Shown here one piece after another: positions 7,645 through 14,857 of a stretch of DNA of 20,877 nucleotides. Below the pieces are notes generated by a model that did no database searches, was not told the DNA's origin, and saw only the letters and a program-made list of their open reading frames with translations. Made by a program: the position numbers and the translations under genes. This stretch comes from a virus. The DNA lies in the IMG/VR virus record IMGVR_UViG_3300044822_000089, positions 1-20,877 of that record; one strand, written 5' to 3'. Numbering within the stretch: position 1 is the first letter of the stretch; every line of letters starts with the position of its first letter.

Positions 7645-9162
7645 CTACGCCGCGAGCGCGGTGGATGATTTGATGATCTGCACGGAAGTCCCGCCTTCCA
7701 CGTTGCAGATGAGTTTCTCCAGGATCGCGAGGTACTTCACCTGCACGGCGATGGTCAAAAAGCCCGCGGCAATTCTCGAGGGGCTGTTATCAGACGCATT
7801 GATCACCACGCTCGAGGAGTCGATCATGCCGGCATCCTCCAAGTTGTCGAGGAAGGAGCCCAGGGTCGCTTTGCCCTCGGCCTGCAGGGTCGGGGTGATC
7901 GTCTTGCCGACGAAAATCCCCATGCCCGCGTTCAAGGTCGAGACGATGTAGTTGGTCATGCGGGTGTAGTTGTCCCCGTTCACGACCGGGTTCGAGGAGC
8001 TGTTGTGGCCGACGCGCGCGCCGAAGTAGGAGCCGCCCGGAACCGGATTGGTGATCAGATCGATCCCCGCACCCACGAGCTGCTGCAGATCCGCATCCGA
8101 GTAGGTGGTGTTGGTGTAGCTCTTCTGCGTGCCCACCACGTTCGACATCTGCTTGTTGAGCGATGACTGCTCCGGCGAGAGGCTCGCGAGCATGCCGCCC
8201 TCGAACCCTTGAGGGGAGACCACCCGCAGCAACCCGTTCGTTGAATCGAGCCAGTACGCCCAATCGCCGAAGAGCAGCTTCGCCGCGTAGGAATCAAGGC
8301 CCGCGGTCGCCTTGGTCGTGATCTCGGTGGAAATGCTGTCCCCCGAAGGGCCGACGAGGAGCATGTAGGTCCCCTCGCCCAGGCCGTAGGCGACCTGGGA
8401 GGCCCAGGTGGTCGAGTCATCGCAGTCGGCCAAGATCGCAATACTCGTCTGTGTGTTTCGCAGCGCATACATGCCGGTGCGCGGCGTCACATCCGTTCCG
8501 ACGAGCACCGCACCGGTGATGGTGGTCGCGCCATCGGTGCCGCCTGCAAGGCTATAAGTCGCGCTCGCCACCGCAGCCGCGCCGACGCCGGCGGTCGCGA
8601 CCACGATCTGCGAGGCACCGCGGATCGAACTCGCACCGTTATTGATCGCGGCCGCGATCGCGACCCAGAGCGCATTGCCGGTCAAGCCCAACCCCAGGTT
8701 ATCGAAGCTCTCGGGGACCAGCCCCGGCGCCGCGATCACCGCTTTGAAGGTCCCGGTCTGCGAGCCCGGCGAGAGAATGACCTTGATGCCGTTGCCGAAG
8801 GACCCGGAGTACTTCGAGGTCACGGTCAAGCACCCGGTCAGGATGTTCGCCGTGGCGGCCGTGTCGGTGCCATCGGTCACGCGCACGCACTTGAAATTAT
8901 TCGCCCCCAACTGACAGGCGATCGCGACCGGGGTCCCCATGTCGTACTTGCGATTTTGCACGGCCCCGAAGATGGCCGCGTACTGGGAGAGATTGCCGAC
9001 CGTGGTCGGCGCGTTCACCGGGCCCCACGTCGCGGTACCCACCTGCCCCAAGATGTTGGTCGGCACGCCGTTTAAGTTCTGCGTCTGCGGCGGCACGATC
9101 TGCACGTACAGATCCGGCACCTGCAGCGCCGTGACATTCAACTGCCCCAACTGGGTGATCAT
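7645..9162 (-). CDS. Tail sheath protein
   Basis: The product is 505 residues, within the usual 380-520 for Mu/P2-type sheaths. The N-terminus (DLYVQIVPPQTQNLNGVPTN followed by LGQVGTATWGPVN) is the typical sheath handshake and N-terminal fold. The centre has N-N-F-K-C-V-R-V-T-D-G-T, then G-S-F-G-N-G-I-K-V-I-L. The C-terminal domain has P-V-P-G-G-S-Y-F-G-A-R and N-Y-T-R-M-T-N-Y-I, the conserved block of sheath proteins, and ends in a strand-rich tail. The region of about residues 150-240 looks like an extra surface domain. Its ATG overlaps the upstream small gene's stop as ATGA. Contraction drives the tube through the host envelope. Confidence 0.93.
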   Translation of the reverse strand: MITQLGQLNVTALQVPDLYVQIVPPQTQNLNGVPTNILGQVGTATWGPVNAPTTVGNLSQYAAIFGAVQNRKYDMGTPVAIACQLGANNFKCVRVTDGTDTAATANILTGCLTVTSKYSGSFGNGIKVILSPGSQTGTFKAVIAAPGLVPESFDNLGLGLTGNALWVAIAAAINNGASSIRGASQIVVATAGVGAAAVASATYSLAGGTDGATTITGAVLVGTDVTPRTGMYALRNTQTSIAILADCDDSTTWASQVAYGLGEGTYMLLVGPSGDSISTEITTKATAGLDSYAAKLLFGDWAYWLDSTNGLLRVVSPQGFEGGMLASLSPEQSSLNKQMSNVVGTQKSYTNTTYSDADLQQLVGAGIDLITNPVPGGSYFGARVGHNSSSNPVVNGDNYTRMTNYIVSTLNAGMGIFVGKTITPTLQAEGKATLGSFLDNLEDAGMIDSSSVVINASDNSPSRIAAGFLTIAVQVKYLAILEKLICNVEGGTSVQIIKSSTALAA

Positions 9163-9311
9163 TGCTTATCTCCCGTCCGTCGCTCAGGCGCGGCCACTTT
9201 CACCACGCGCGCGGCGTTATCGGACTTCAAGATCGCCTCGACGAGCGCGGGATCGCTGATCACATCGCCCGGCTTGTAATCGGCAAAGTGGTGGGTGACG
9301 GTTAGCAACAT
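9159..9311 (-). CDS. Small protein (50 residues) upstream of sheath, Mu gp38-like position
   Basis: ATG 9311-9309 with AAAGGA about eight bases upstream opens a 50-codon frame ending in TGA that overlaps the sheath start as ATGA. The protein starts MLLTVTHHFADYKPGDVISD, continues PALVEAILKSDNAARVVKV and ends in a charged tail. Small proteins with this pattern (F..Y..GD.I.D...V..IL.S.....VV.V) commonly lie just before Mu-like sheath genes, and Mu has a small gene (gp38) there. Its function is not known to me. Confidence 0.75.
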   Translation of the reverse strand: MLLTVTHHFADYKPGDVISDPALVEAILKSDNAARVVKVAAPERRTGDKQ

Positions 9312-9323
9312 TTGAAGGTCCTT

Positions 9324-10145
9324 TCACGAGAAAGCGGTGATGAGGGGCGGATTGACCAGGCCGATGTTCTGCTGCACGACGGTGAGCTGGCTCGCGGTCT
9401 CGGTCTCAAACGTGCCGTACTCGACCTCGTACATGAGATCGCGCCGGAAGATCCGCGACTTCTCGTACACATCGGTGACGGGACTCGACTTGTACCGCAG
9501 GCGCGCCGCCGAACTATCCGGCATCGTGAGAAAGGTCTGCGCGGCCAAGGCCAAGTCGATGGGCTTTGCGATGCTCGCGCGATGGGCCGGTGAATCCGCC
9601 CAGATGCCGATCTGAATGAGGCGCTCCTGCCGGCGAACCTCCTGCATCGCCGTACCCGTCACGCCGATCCGCACACTCAACCGCGCGCTCGGCGCGAAAG
9701 TGATCACGGCGCCCGAGGAGCTCGCACCGGCGAGGGAGGCAAGCGCACTCGCGATGCTCGAGAGCGTGTCCGAAGGGAGCGCGCTGTAGACGAACGGCGT
9801 GCCGTTCACGAACACCACGAGGTTGTGGGGATTTGTGGGCGGCGGAATCGTCCCGCCGACGGTGACGGTTTGACCCGAGACCGTGAGCGTCAGGGTCGGC
9901 GTTTGGACGGAGGCCTCTTGCCAGTCGCGCGAGTAGCGCGTGCTGTTCGACTCCTCCGGTCGCGGGTAGACCGAGATGTGGCAAATACCCGCGGCCAGGT
10001 CCGCGTCCAATTCGAGCGGTATCGGCCAGCCGGGATAGATTCTCACCGGCGCGCCTACCACGGACGGATTCGCAGTGCCGTTGGGGTAAGCGATGCCGGC
10101 CATCACAGACACCAGTACGTCCTGCACGTCGGTGAGATCGCTCAT
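9324..10145 (-). CDS. Head-tail/tail-completion structural protein (Mu gp37-like position), function not certain
   Basis: The product is 273 residues. The N-terminus (DLTDVQDVLVSVMAGIAYPN) is helical and is followed by I-Y-P-G-W-P-I-P, then a beta-rich insert (about 85-160: LTLTVSGQTVTVGGTIPPP and following). The C-terminal third has R-R-Q-E-R-L-I-Q-I-G-I-W-A-D-S-P-A-H-R and R-R-D-L-M-Y-E-V-E-Y-G-T. This matches a common phage protein found directly upstream of Mu-like sheath genes, probably a tail terminator or completion protein that binds the top of the tube. The role is inferred from position. Its start overlaps the preceding gene's stop as ATGA. Confidence 0.7.
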   Translation of the reverse strand: MSDLTDVQDVLVSVMAGIAYPNGTANPSVVGAPVRIYPGWPIPLELDADLAAGICHISVYPRPEESNSTRYSRDWQEASVQTPTLTLTVSGQTVTVGGTIPPPTNPHNLVVFVNGTPFVYSALPSDTLSSIASALASLAGASSSGAVITFAPSARLSVRIGVTGTAMQEVRRQERLIQIGIWADSPAHRASIAKPIDLALAAQTFLTMPDSSAARLRYKSSPVTDVYEKSRIFRRDLMYEVEYGTFETETASQLTVVQQNIGLVNPPLITAFS

Positions 10146-10768
10146 GCGTGGATCTCGTTCGCGGACAGGCGCCAGCCCAAGTCCGTGAGCTCCGCTCCGG
10201 TCACCTCGAAGCGCCGGCCGAGATCATCGGTCAGGATGTCGGAGGCCTCGGGCTGCAACGGGAAACTCACGGGCAGAAGCACGCGCCAGGAGGCCTCGTT
10301 CGAGTCTCCCGGAAGGCCCGCCGCGGGTCCGCCGCTCGAGGCGATGAGGAGTGAGGCCGGCCAGAGCGGCACCAGCAGAGTCGGCGCAATGATCCCTGAA
10401 TAGCTGACGGCCCCCACCCCCGTCACCGCGGACTGCCGGGCGAGGGAGAGAGAGCGGGGACACTCGATCAGCACGATCGGCAGAAGCGATGCTTGGGCCG
10501 CGATGAACCAGATGTGCCCATCGGTCAGGCGCATCAGGTAATCCCCGGCCTGGGTCTGTCGTCCGTCGAAATCCCCGTACCAGACCGGCTTTCCGTAGAG
10601 CGCGGGCCGTTTGTACGAGGAGTCGGTGCTGAAGGCGCACTTGAGGCTCCCCTGGTAGCCCTCCCACACAGTTCCTTGCGGGCGATAGAGCGTGCACTGA
10701 TGGCCCATGTGCTGCGCGGCCTTCGCGCGGCCCTCGTAGATCTTGCGGTCGAGGAGCGCGGCGTCCAT
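10142..10768 (-). CDS. Uncharacterised phage protein in the head-tail connector cluster
   Basis: The product is 208 residues. I do not recognise a named family. Visible parts are a basic helical start (LLDRKIYEGRAKAAQHMG), a beta-rich section (CTLYRPQGTVWEGYQG, YGKPVWYGDFDGRQTQAGDY, LTDGHIWFIAAQ) and a C-terminal block R-R-F-E-V-T-G-A-E-L-T-D-L-G-W-R-L-S. The repeated G-D-Y-L...GHIWFIA pattern looks like a small sheet domain of the kind seen in head completion or neck proteins. The location between capsid and sheath supports a virion-assembly role. The start lies immediately after the stop of the 126-residue gene, with no spacer. Confidence 0.65.
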   Translation of the reverse strand: MDAALLDRKIYEGRAKAAQHMGHQCTLYRPQGTVWEGYQGSLKCAFSTDSSYKRPALYGKPVWYGDFDGRQTQAGDYLMRLTDGHIWFIAAQASLLPIVLIECPRSLSLARQSAVTGVGAVSYSGIIAPTLLVPLWPASLLIASSGGPAAGLPGDSNEASWRVLLPVSFPLQPEASDILTDDLGRRFEVTGAELTDLGWRLSANEIHA

Positions 10769-11149
10769 CTAGACCACCATGCTCGCGGAGTGACGTGAGC
10801 CCATCCGATCGCCCAACGGGAGCCCGATGAAGTCCGCCAGGCGCTGGCGCCAGCTGTTGAAGAGCTGCGTGCGGTCGATGACTTCGTTCTTGTTGTGATA
10901 CCAGACCGCGGCCCGCTCGGTGTCCAGGTTCGAGCTCGCCCGCACGATCGCCTGCTCGAGCATCCTCAAGTTCGCGAGGTAGACGTTCGCGACCACGGTT
11001 TCCTCTTCCGGCGCCATGTTCGCGAGCCGGTACTCCATCGTCCCGTAGGCGGTGAAGAACCGATAGCCGTTCATGGGGCTTGGGGCCGCGCCATAGAGCG
11101 AGTAGCCCAAGAAACGGCGAAGGTCGACGAGTTGCGCGGCCGTGAACAT
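10769..11149 (-). CDS. Probable head-tail connector protein, uncharacterised
   Basis: The product is 126 residues, mostly helical. It begins FTAAQLVDLRRFLGYSLYG and has a long helical core (EEETVVANVYLANLRMLEQA then RASSNLDTER) and a C-terminal helix with WRQRLADFIGLPLGDR. Size, helical content and position after the capsid gene fit a gp6/gp15-like connector that completes the portal vertex. The exact family is not identified. The stop (TAG) abuts the next start without a spacer, and the upstream gene likewise ends directly before it. Confidence 0.65.
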   Translation of the reverse strand: MFTAAQLVDLRRFLGYSLYGAAPSPMNGYRFFTAYGTMEYRLANMAPEEETVVANVYLANLRMLEQAIVRASSNLDTERAAVWYHNKNEVIDRTQLFNSWRQRLADFIGLPLGDRMGSRHSASMVV

Positions 11150-11389
11150 TCAGTCTTTGATCAGCCGATAGCGCTTGCCGGGCTGATCCTTCAGATCCGC
11201 GATATCGGCCGGATTCGTGATCGCGATACCGCCCTCCCAGGTGCGAAGCGTCCCGTTCACCGAGAACCCGGTGTGCGCGTCAAGGACGAGCAGATCCGGC
11301 GGACCCTTCTCCTCGGGCTTGTCCTCAGGGTCGGGCTTGCGCAAATCCTCGTAGAGCTCCTGCGCTTCCTTGTTGCGATCCTTCGCCAT
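11150..11389 (-). CDS. Small uncharacterised phage protein downstream of the capsid gene
   Basis: The product is 79 residues. The N-terminal half is highly charged and disordered-looking (KDRNKEAQELYEDLRKPDPE then DKPEEKG). The C-terminal half is a likely small sheet (LVLDAHTGFSVNGTLRTWEG, then I-A-D-L-K-D-Q-P-G-K-R-Y-R-L-I). Its ATG shares one base with the capsid gene's stop (TGATG), and its stop is directly followed by the connector start. Position suggests a head or connector accessory role. No function is assigned. Confidence 0.65.
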   Translation of the reverse strand: MAKDRNKEAQELYEDLRKPDPEDKPEEKGPPDLLVLDAHTGFSVNGTLRTWEGGIAITNPADIADLKDQPGKRYRLIKD

Positions 11390-12708
11390 CAGGAATGCTC
11401 GATGAGGACCGCGCGCTTGTACACGGAGGTCGAGGCGGTCGGAAGCACGGCGGGATTCGCGGTCGCATCGGTCGGGACCGAGAAACCGCCGATCCAGTAC
11501 CAGGACTGCGCGATGATCTGCTGCAGGCGGTCCAAGGGTTCGCGAACCACCATGACGATGTCATCGACCATCTTGATGAGGCCGACATCCTGCGGGGTTT
11601 CGTGCGCCGCCATGCCCTCGAAGTCGCCCTCGATGAGAGCCCCCATGCCGCAGACGATCGTGCGATGGACCTTGATGGCGCCCAAGGTCTGCTGGAAAGC
11701 CTCGGTGGTCGAAATAATCCGCACATCGACGAGCTCAGCGATCTGCCCCGAGGCAAACGGTCCCGTTGCCCCCTGGCCGCGATAGAGGAGCTGAAAGGCG
11801 GGATCGGCGAAGAGCTCACGCAACGCGGTCGGGTCCGCATAGGCGTTGTATTTGCCGTCAATGGTCGGGACCCCATTGGATCTTAAGTACGCGACCGCAT
11901 CTAAGAGCGAGGCCATGGTCAGAAGATCGGTTGCGATCAGCGCGCTGGTTGCCGCGCGGCCATTCGGCCGGAGCACCGTCGGGCCCGTGCCGTTGTTGAG
12001 CGAGCTCGAGGCGACATTGCCCGAGGTCGCATCGGAAACCGTCGCATTGGTCGCGAGCGTCAAGTTACCCGAGACACCGCCGGGGGTGGTCGAGGTGTTG
12101 ACGGTGTCGGCAGCCGCACCCGTGACCGCGTAAGTATCCGCGCCGATGGTGATGCTCAAGGGCGCCGCGCCCGAAACCCCCTGGGCGACGCCGTTCACGT
12201 AGCCCTGATTGAACCCGTTGATGTTATCGACGTGTACCGTGTTCCCGGGGGCCCCTAAGGTCGCGGTGACGAACGTGTTGCCGCCCATGTAGGCCGCGAA
12301 CAGGGCATTGCGTGCGATGCGATCCAGGGACTGGGCGGCTTGGATCCCCGACACCTTCGCGTTGACCAGGAATTGCTCGGCGATGCCGACCTTCTCCGTC
12401 ACGGTGTTCAGATCGATCGTGTCCCCGTAGAGATTGATCGACATCACCCACTGCTCGATGGTCCAGCTGCTCGGGGTGAGTCCGTTATCGAGATTCGTGT
12501 TGGTGTTCGGCGGAAGCGGCGTCGTGACCGGCAGTTTCAGCCCGTGGCGGGTCTTGGTGATCGTCTCGCCGATGTGATTCGGGAATTTCTCCCGCGTCGC
12601 AATCGAGCGATACGAGAGGACCGAACGCAGGCCATCCTTGAATTCGCGCTCGAGATAGTTCTGCTGGATGGCGGGCTGCAGGGCGGCCGGAAAATTGGAA
12701 ATGGGCAT
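11389..12708 (-). CDS. Major capsid protein
   Basis: The product is 439 residues from ATG 12708-12706, chosen because AGGAG lies seven bases upstream; an upstream GTG nine codons earlier has no such site. The N-terminus (PISNFPAALQPAIQQNYLER, then FKDGLRSVLSYRSIATRE) and the later E-Q-W-V-M-S-I-N-L-Y-G-D-T-I-D look like N4-gp56-type capsid proteins of the HK97 fold. A T/G/N/A-rich region at about 155-250 looks like an inserted surface domain. The C-terminal part has Y-N-A-Y-A-D-P-T-A-L-R-E-L and W-Y-W-I-G-G-F-S-V. It follows the scaffold-like gene and precedes connector genes. Its ribosome-binding site overlaps a hairpin (see below). Confidence 0.85.
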   Translation of the reverse strand: MPISNFPAALQPAIQQNYLEREFKDGLRSVLSYRSIATREKFPNHIGETITKTRHGLKLPVTTPLPPNTNTNLDNGLTPSSWTIEQWVMSINLYGDTIDLNTVTEKVGIAEQFLVNAKVSGIQAAQSLDRIARNALFAAYMGGNTFVTATLGAPGNTVHVDNINGFNQGYVNGVAQGVSGAAPLSITIGADTYAVTGAAADTVNTSTTPGGVSGNLTLATNATVSDATSGNVASSSLNNGTGPTVLRPNGRAATSALIATDLLTMASLLDAVAYLRSNGVPTIDGKYNAYADPTALRELFADPAFQLLYRGQGATGPFASGQIAELVDVRIISTTEAFQQTLGAIKVHRTIVCGMGALIEGDFEGMAAHETPQDVGLIKMVDDIVMVVREPLDRLQQIIAQSWYWIGGFSVPTDATANPAVLPTASTSVYKRAVLIEHS

Positions 12709-12715
12709 CGCAAGA

Positions 12716-12754
12716 CTCCTGGGGTTGAATGACACATCACATGTCAGTCCCAGG
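12716..12754 (-). promoter_or_regulatory. Hairpin overlapping the capsid ribosome-binding site
   Basis: On the minus strand an outer stem CCTGGG (12754-12749) pairs with CCCAGG (12723-12718), and an inner stem TGACA (12746-12742) pairs with TGTCA (12734-12730) around a 7-base loop. The last three bases of the outer stem are the first three of the AGGAG (12720-12716) that precedes the capsid start. The element fills most of the 88-base gap between the scaffold-like gene and the capsid gene. It could limit or time capsid translation, or be an RNA processing or stabilising site; this is inference. Confidence 0.45.
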
Positions 12755-12796
12755 GGCGTCTTGCCTCGATAGACCGAAAATCAAATCGACATCAAA

Positions 12797-13297
12797 TCAG
12801 CGGGCGATGAGCTTGGCCTTCGCCGCGGCGTATTCCTCATCATTCATCTCGGTCGCGAGCTTGAGCTTCGGCTTCTCGCTCGTCGGGGGCTTGGTCGTCG
12901 AACTCGTGGTCGCCGTACCGAACAAGTACGGCTTCGCCTTCTTCAAGGCCTCCATCAACTCGGCGGCGCCCTCGACTTCGCCGTCCTTGTTGATTTTCAC
13001 GGTGGTCAAATCGGCGAGCTTCAGCCCGTCCAAGTCGACCATGCCGGCGGCGACCGCCAAGGCCTTGAGTTCTGCCCGAATCACGCGCGCATCGGCGGCG
13101 GAATTCGTGGCCTTGACCTTCGCATCGGCGTCCACTCGATCTTTCTCGCGCTGCTCCTCGGCGGCTTTCGCGCGGGTCGATTCGGCCTCGAGCTTAAGGC
13201 GCGTCGCCTTGTTCTCCTCGCGCAGCTCGTGCACGTAGTCCTTGGAGAAGGTCTCGGGCGGTGCTTTCGGGGTGACCTGCGGATCCGGATCGGGCAT
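12797..13297 (-). CDS. Scaffold-like protein (Gp20-type minor structural/scaffolding)
   Basis: The product is 166 residues from ATG 13297-13295, with AAGGAG five bases upstream (a TTG directly before it would add one residue). It starts proline-rich, then forms a long charged coiled coil at about 20-75 (ELREENKATRLKLEAESTRA and following). The core VDLDGLKLADLTTVKINKDG, then E-A-L-K-K-A-K-P-Y-L-F-G, is typical of Gp20-like scaffolds, and a charged tail follows. The protein is expected to nucleate capsid assembly and leave the head before packaging. It lies between portal and capsid genes, the standard place for scaffolds. Confidence 0.82.
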   Translation of the reverse strand: MPDPDPQVTPKAPPETFSKDYVHELREENKATRLKLEAESTRAKAAEEQREKDRVDADAKVKATNSAADARVIRAELKALAVAAGMVDLDGLKLADLTTVKINKDGEVEGAAELMEALKKAKPYLFGTATTSSTTKPPTSEKPKLKLATEMNDEEYAAAKAKLIAR

Positions 13298-13360
13298 CAA
13301 GACTCCTTGAAAATCCCGGACATCATGGGCGCTATTGACAAAATACGCAATTTAGGCTTG

Positions 13361-14827
13361 TCAGTCGTTCGATTCCGAGAGGCTCGGCGCCTTCGGTTTC
13401 ATCGGTTTGACCTCCACCGGGTCCGGTGGGGTGTCTTTCTTGATGGCAGCCAACTCCACATCGATGTCGACGATGTCGTACACCGGCGCAATGGATTTCA
13501 CCGAAGTCTCGACGGAGAGGAGGTTCGACTCCCGCAAGGTCTGCAACGTGATGGCCTGGACCTGCTTATCGGCAAAAGTTGGCGGATACCACTCGGGCCA
13601 CCGCAGGCCGATCTTCTCTTTCGAGTTCATCGGCGGCACATCGAGACCCTGCAGGTCCATCAAGGCAACTTTCCCTGAGGCCTTGACGATCATGACCAGC
13701 AGGTCCCGAAGCGCCCCTTCACCGTACTGGGTTTTGAGACGGTCCGCGAGCGAACAGATCGGCTTGTCGAGGAGCTCCATCGCCCGGCCCGACTGGCCAG
13801 CGGAGAGTTTCTCGGCATTCGCGCGGTTCCCGCCCATGCCCTCCAAGGCAATCTCCCGAAGGCCCTTGATCCAGGCCATCACCGCGCTTGCGGAGTCCCC
13901 GGAGATCTCCAGGAGCTTCGCATCGCCGTCCTTGCTGGTGATGACCGCATTGGCAGCCCCTTTCACGAAGGTCTCGCCGGCGAGCGCGGGCTCCTTGATC
14001 AGCAAAGTCGGATCTGATGAGTACTTAAGGCCCCGCCCGCCCTGGGAGAGCAGGTAGTCGGCCTCGATCTGCGTGTCGATGGCCTCCTCGGGGAAAGTCG
14101 CCGCCCCGTCGATGTCATCTCCGCCCTCCAAATTCTTGATCCACACCATTGGCACGAATCCCAAATTGTGGGTGGTCGTGCGCCGGGTATCGACGATGAG
14201 TACCTCGTCTTTTTTCTGCGGCAGATACCAGCTCTCGGCTTGGGAGTCGAAGTCGCGCTGAAACCAGAAGTCGGTTTCGAGCTCATCGTCCGCGATCGTG
14301 TACCCGGAGGCCTTCAGGGCACTCCCTTTGACCTTGTAGCGCTCGATGACCTTCAAGAGCGTGTCCGGGGCTTCCGGATCCCAGGTGGGCGTCAAGTAGG
14401 GCGTCGGCTTCACCTGGAAGAAGAGCCGGCGCTTCAGAACCCGCATCAAAATCGCAACCGACCCCACGCTCCCCCTGATCGCCGCATCGATCATGATGGC
14501 GTTCAACTTCGATTCCTTCTTCAGCTGCGAGAGCGCCTCGCGGGTCTGCTCATCCGCACAGTCGACGGACGGGAAATGCCCCTCACTGAAGAGCATCGAG
14601 ACCGAGTCATTGACCACGGTATGACAGAACCGTGTTCTCGCTGAAGGTCGCCGCTCGGCAAGCGGCACGTACTCCCCGCTCCCGTTCTTCTCCTCGCCGA
14701 AGGAATATTTCAGCTCCGCATAGAGCGTCCCCTCGAGCACGCGCGTCAATGCGAGGAGCTTATGCGTGCGCTCGGGGAAGTCGGGGTCCCTCGGATAGGT
14801 CGCCTGCAGGGTCTGAAAGTCAGGCAT
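13361..14827 (-). CDS. Portal protein (SPP1 gp6-like)
   Basis: The product is 488 residues from ATG 14827-14825, with GAGG about eight bases upstream. The N-terminal helical part (YPRDPDFPERTHKLLALTRV) leads to R-T-R-F-C-H-T-V-V-N-D-S-V-S-M-L-F-S-E-G, then a middle portal fold with WDPEAPDTLLKVIERYKVKG and T-H-N-L-G-F-V-P-M-V-W-I-K-N. A clip/crown half follows, with G-G-R-G-L-K-Y-S-S and S-A-G-Q-S-G-R-A-M-E-L-L-D-K. The last blocks are typical of SPP1-like portals (Phage_prot_Gp6 type), and the C-terminus is charged and disordered. Twelve copies should form the DNA channel at the capsid vertex. No gp7/Mu F-type minor head protein gene follows, unlike many SPP1- or Mu-like heads. Confidence 0.86.
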   Translation of the reverse strand: MPDFQTLQATYPRDPDFPERTHKLLALTRVLEGTLYAELKYSFGEEKNGSGEYVPLAERRPSARTRFCHTVVNDSVSMLFSEGHFPSVDCADEQTREALSQLKKESKLNAIMIDAAIRGSVGSVAILMRVLKRRLFFQVKPTPYLTPTWDPEAPDTLLKVIERYKVKGSALKASGYTIADDELETDFWFQRDFDSQAESWYLPQKKDEVLIVDTRRTTTHNLGFVPMVWIKNLEGGDDIDGAATFPEEAIDTQIEADYLLSQGGRGLKYSSDPTLLIKEPALAGETFVKGAANAVITSKDGDAKLLEISGDSASAVMAWIKGLREIALEGMGGNRANAEKLSAGQSGRAMELLDKPICSLADRLKTQYGEGALRDLLVMIVKASGKVALMDLQGLDVPPMNSKEKIGLRWPEWYPPTFADKQVQAITLQTLRESNLLSVETSVKSIAPVYDIVDIDVELAAIKKDTPPDPVEVKPMKPKAPSLSESND

Positions 14828-14857
14828 GGGAGATCCTCGAAAAGAGTGAGTGTAGGC

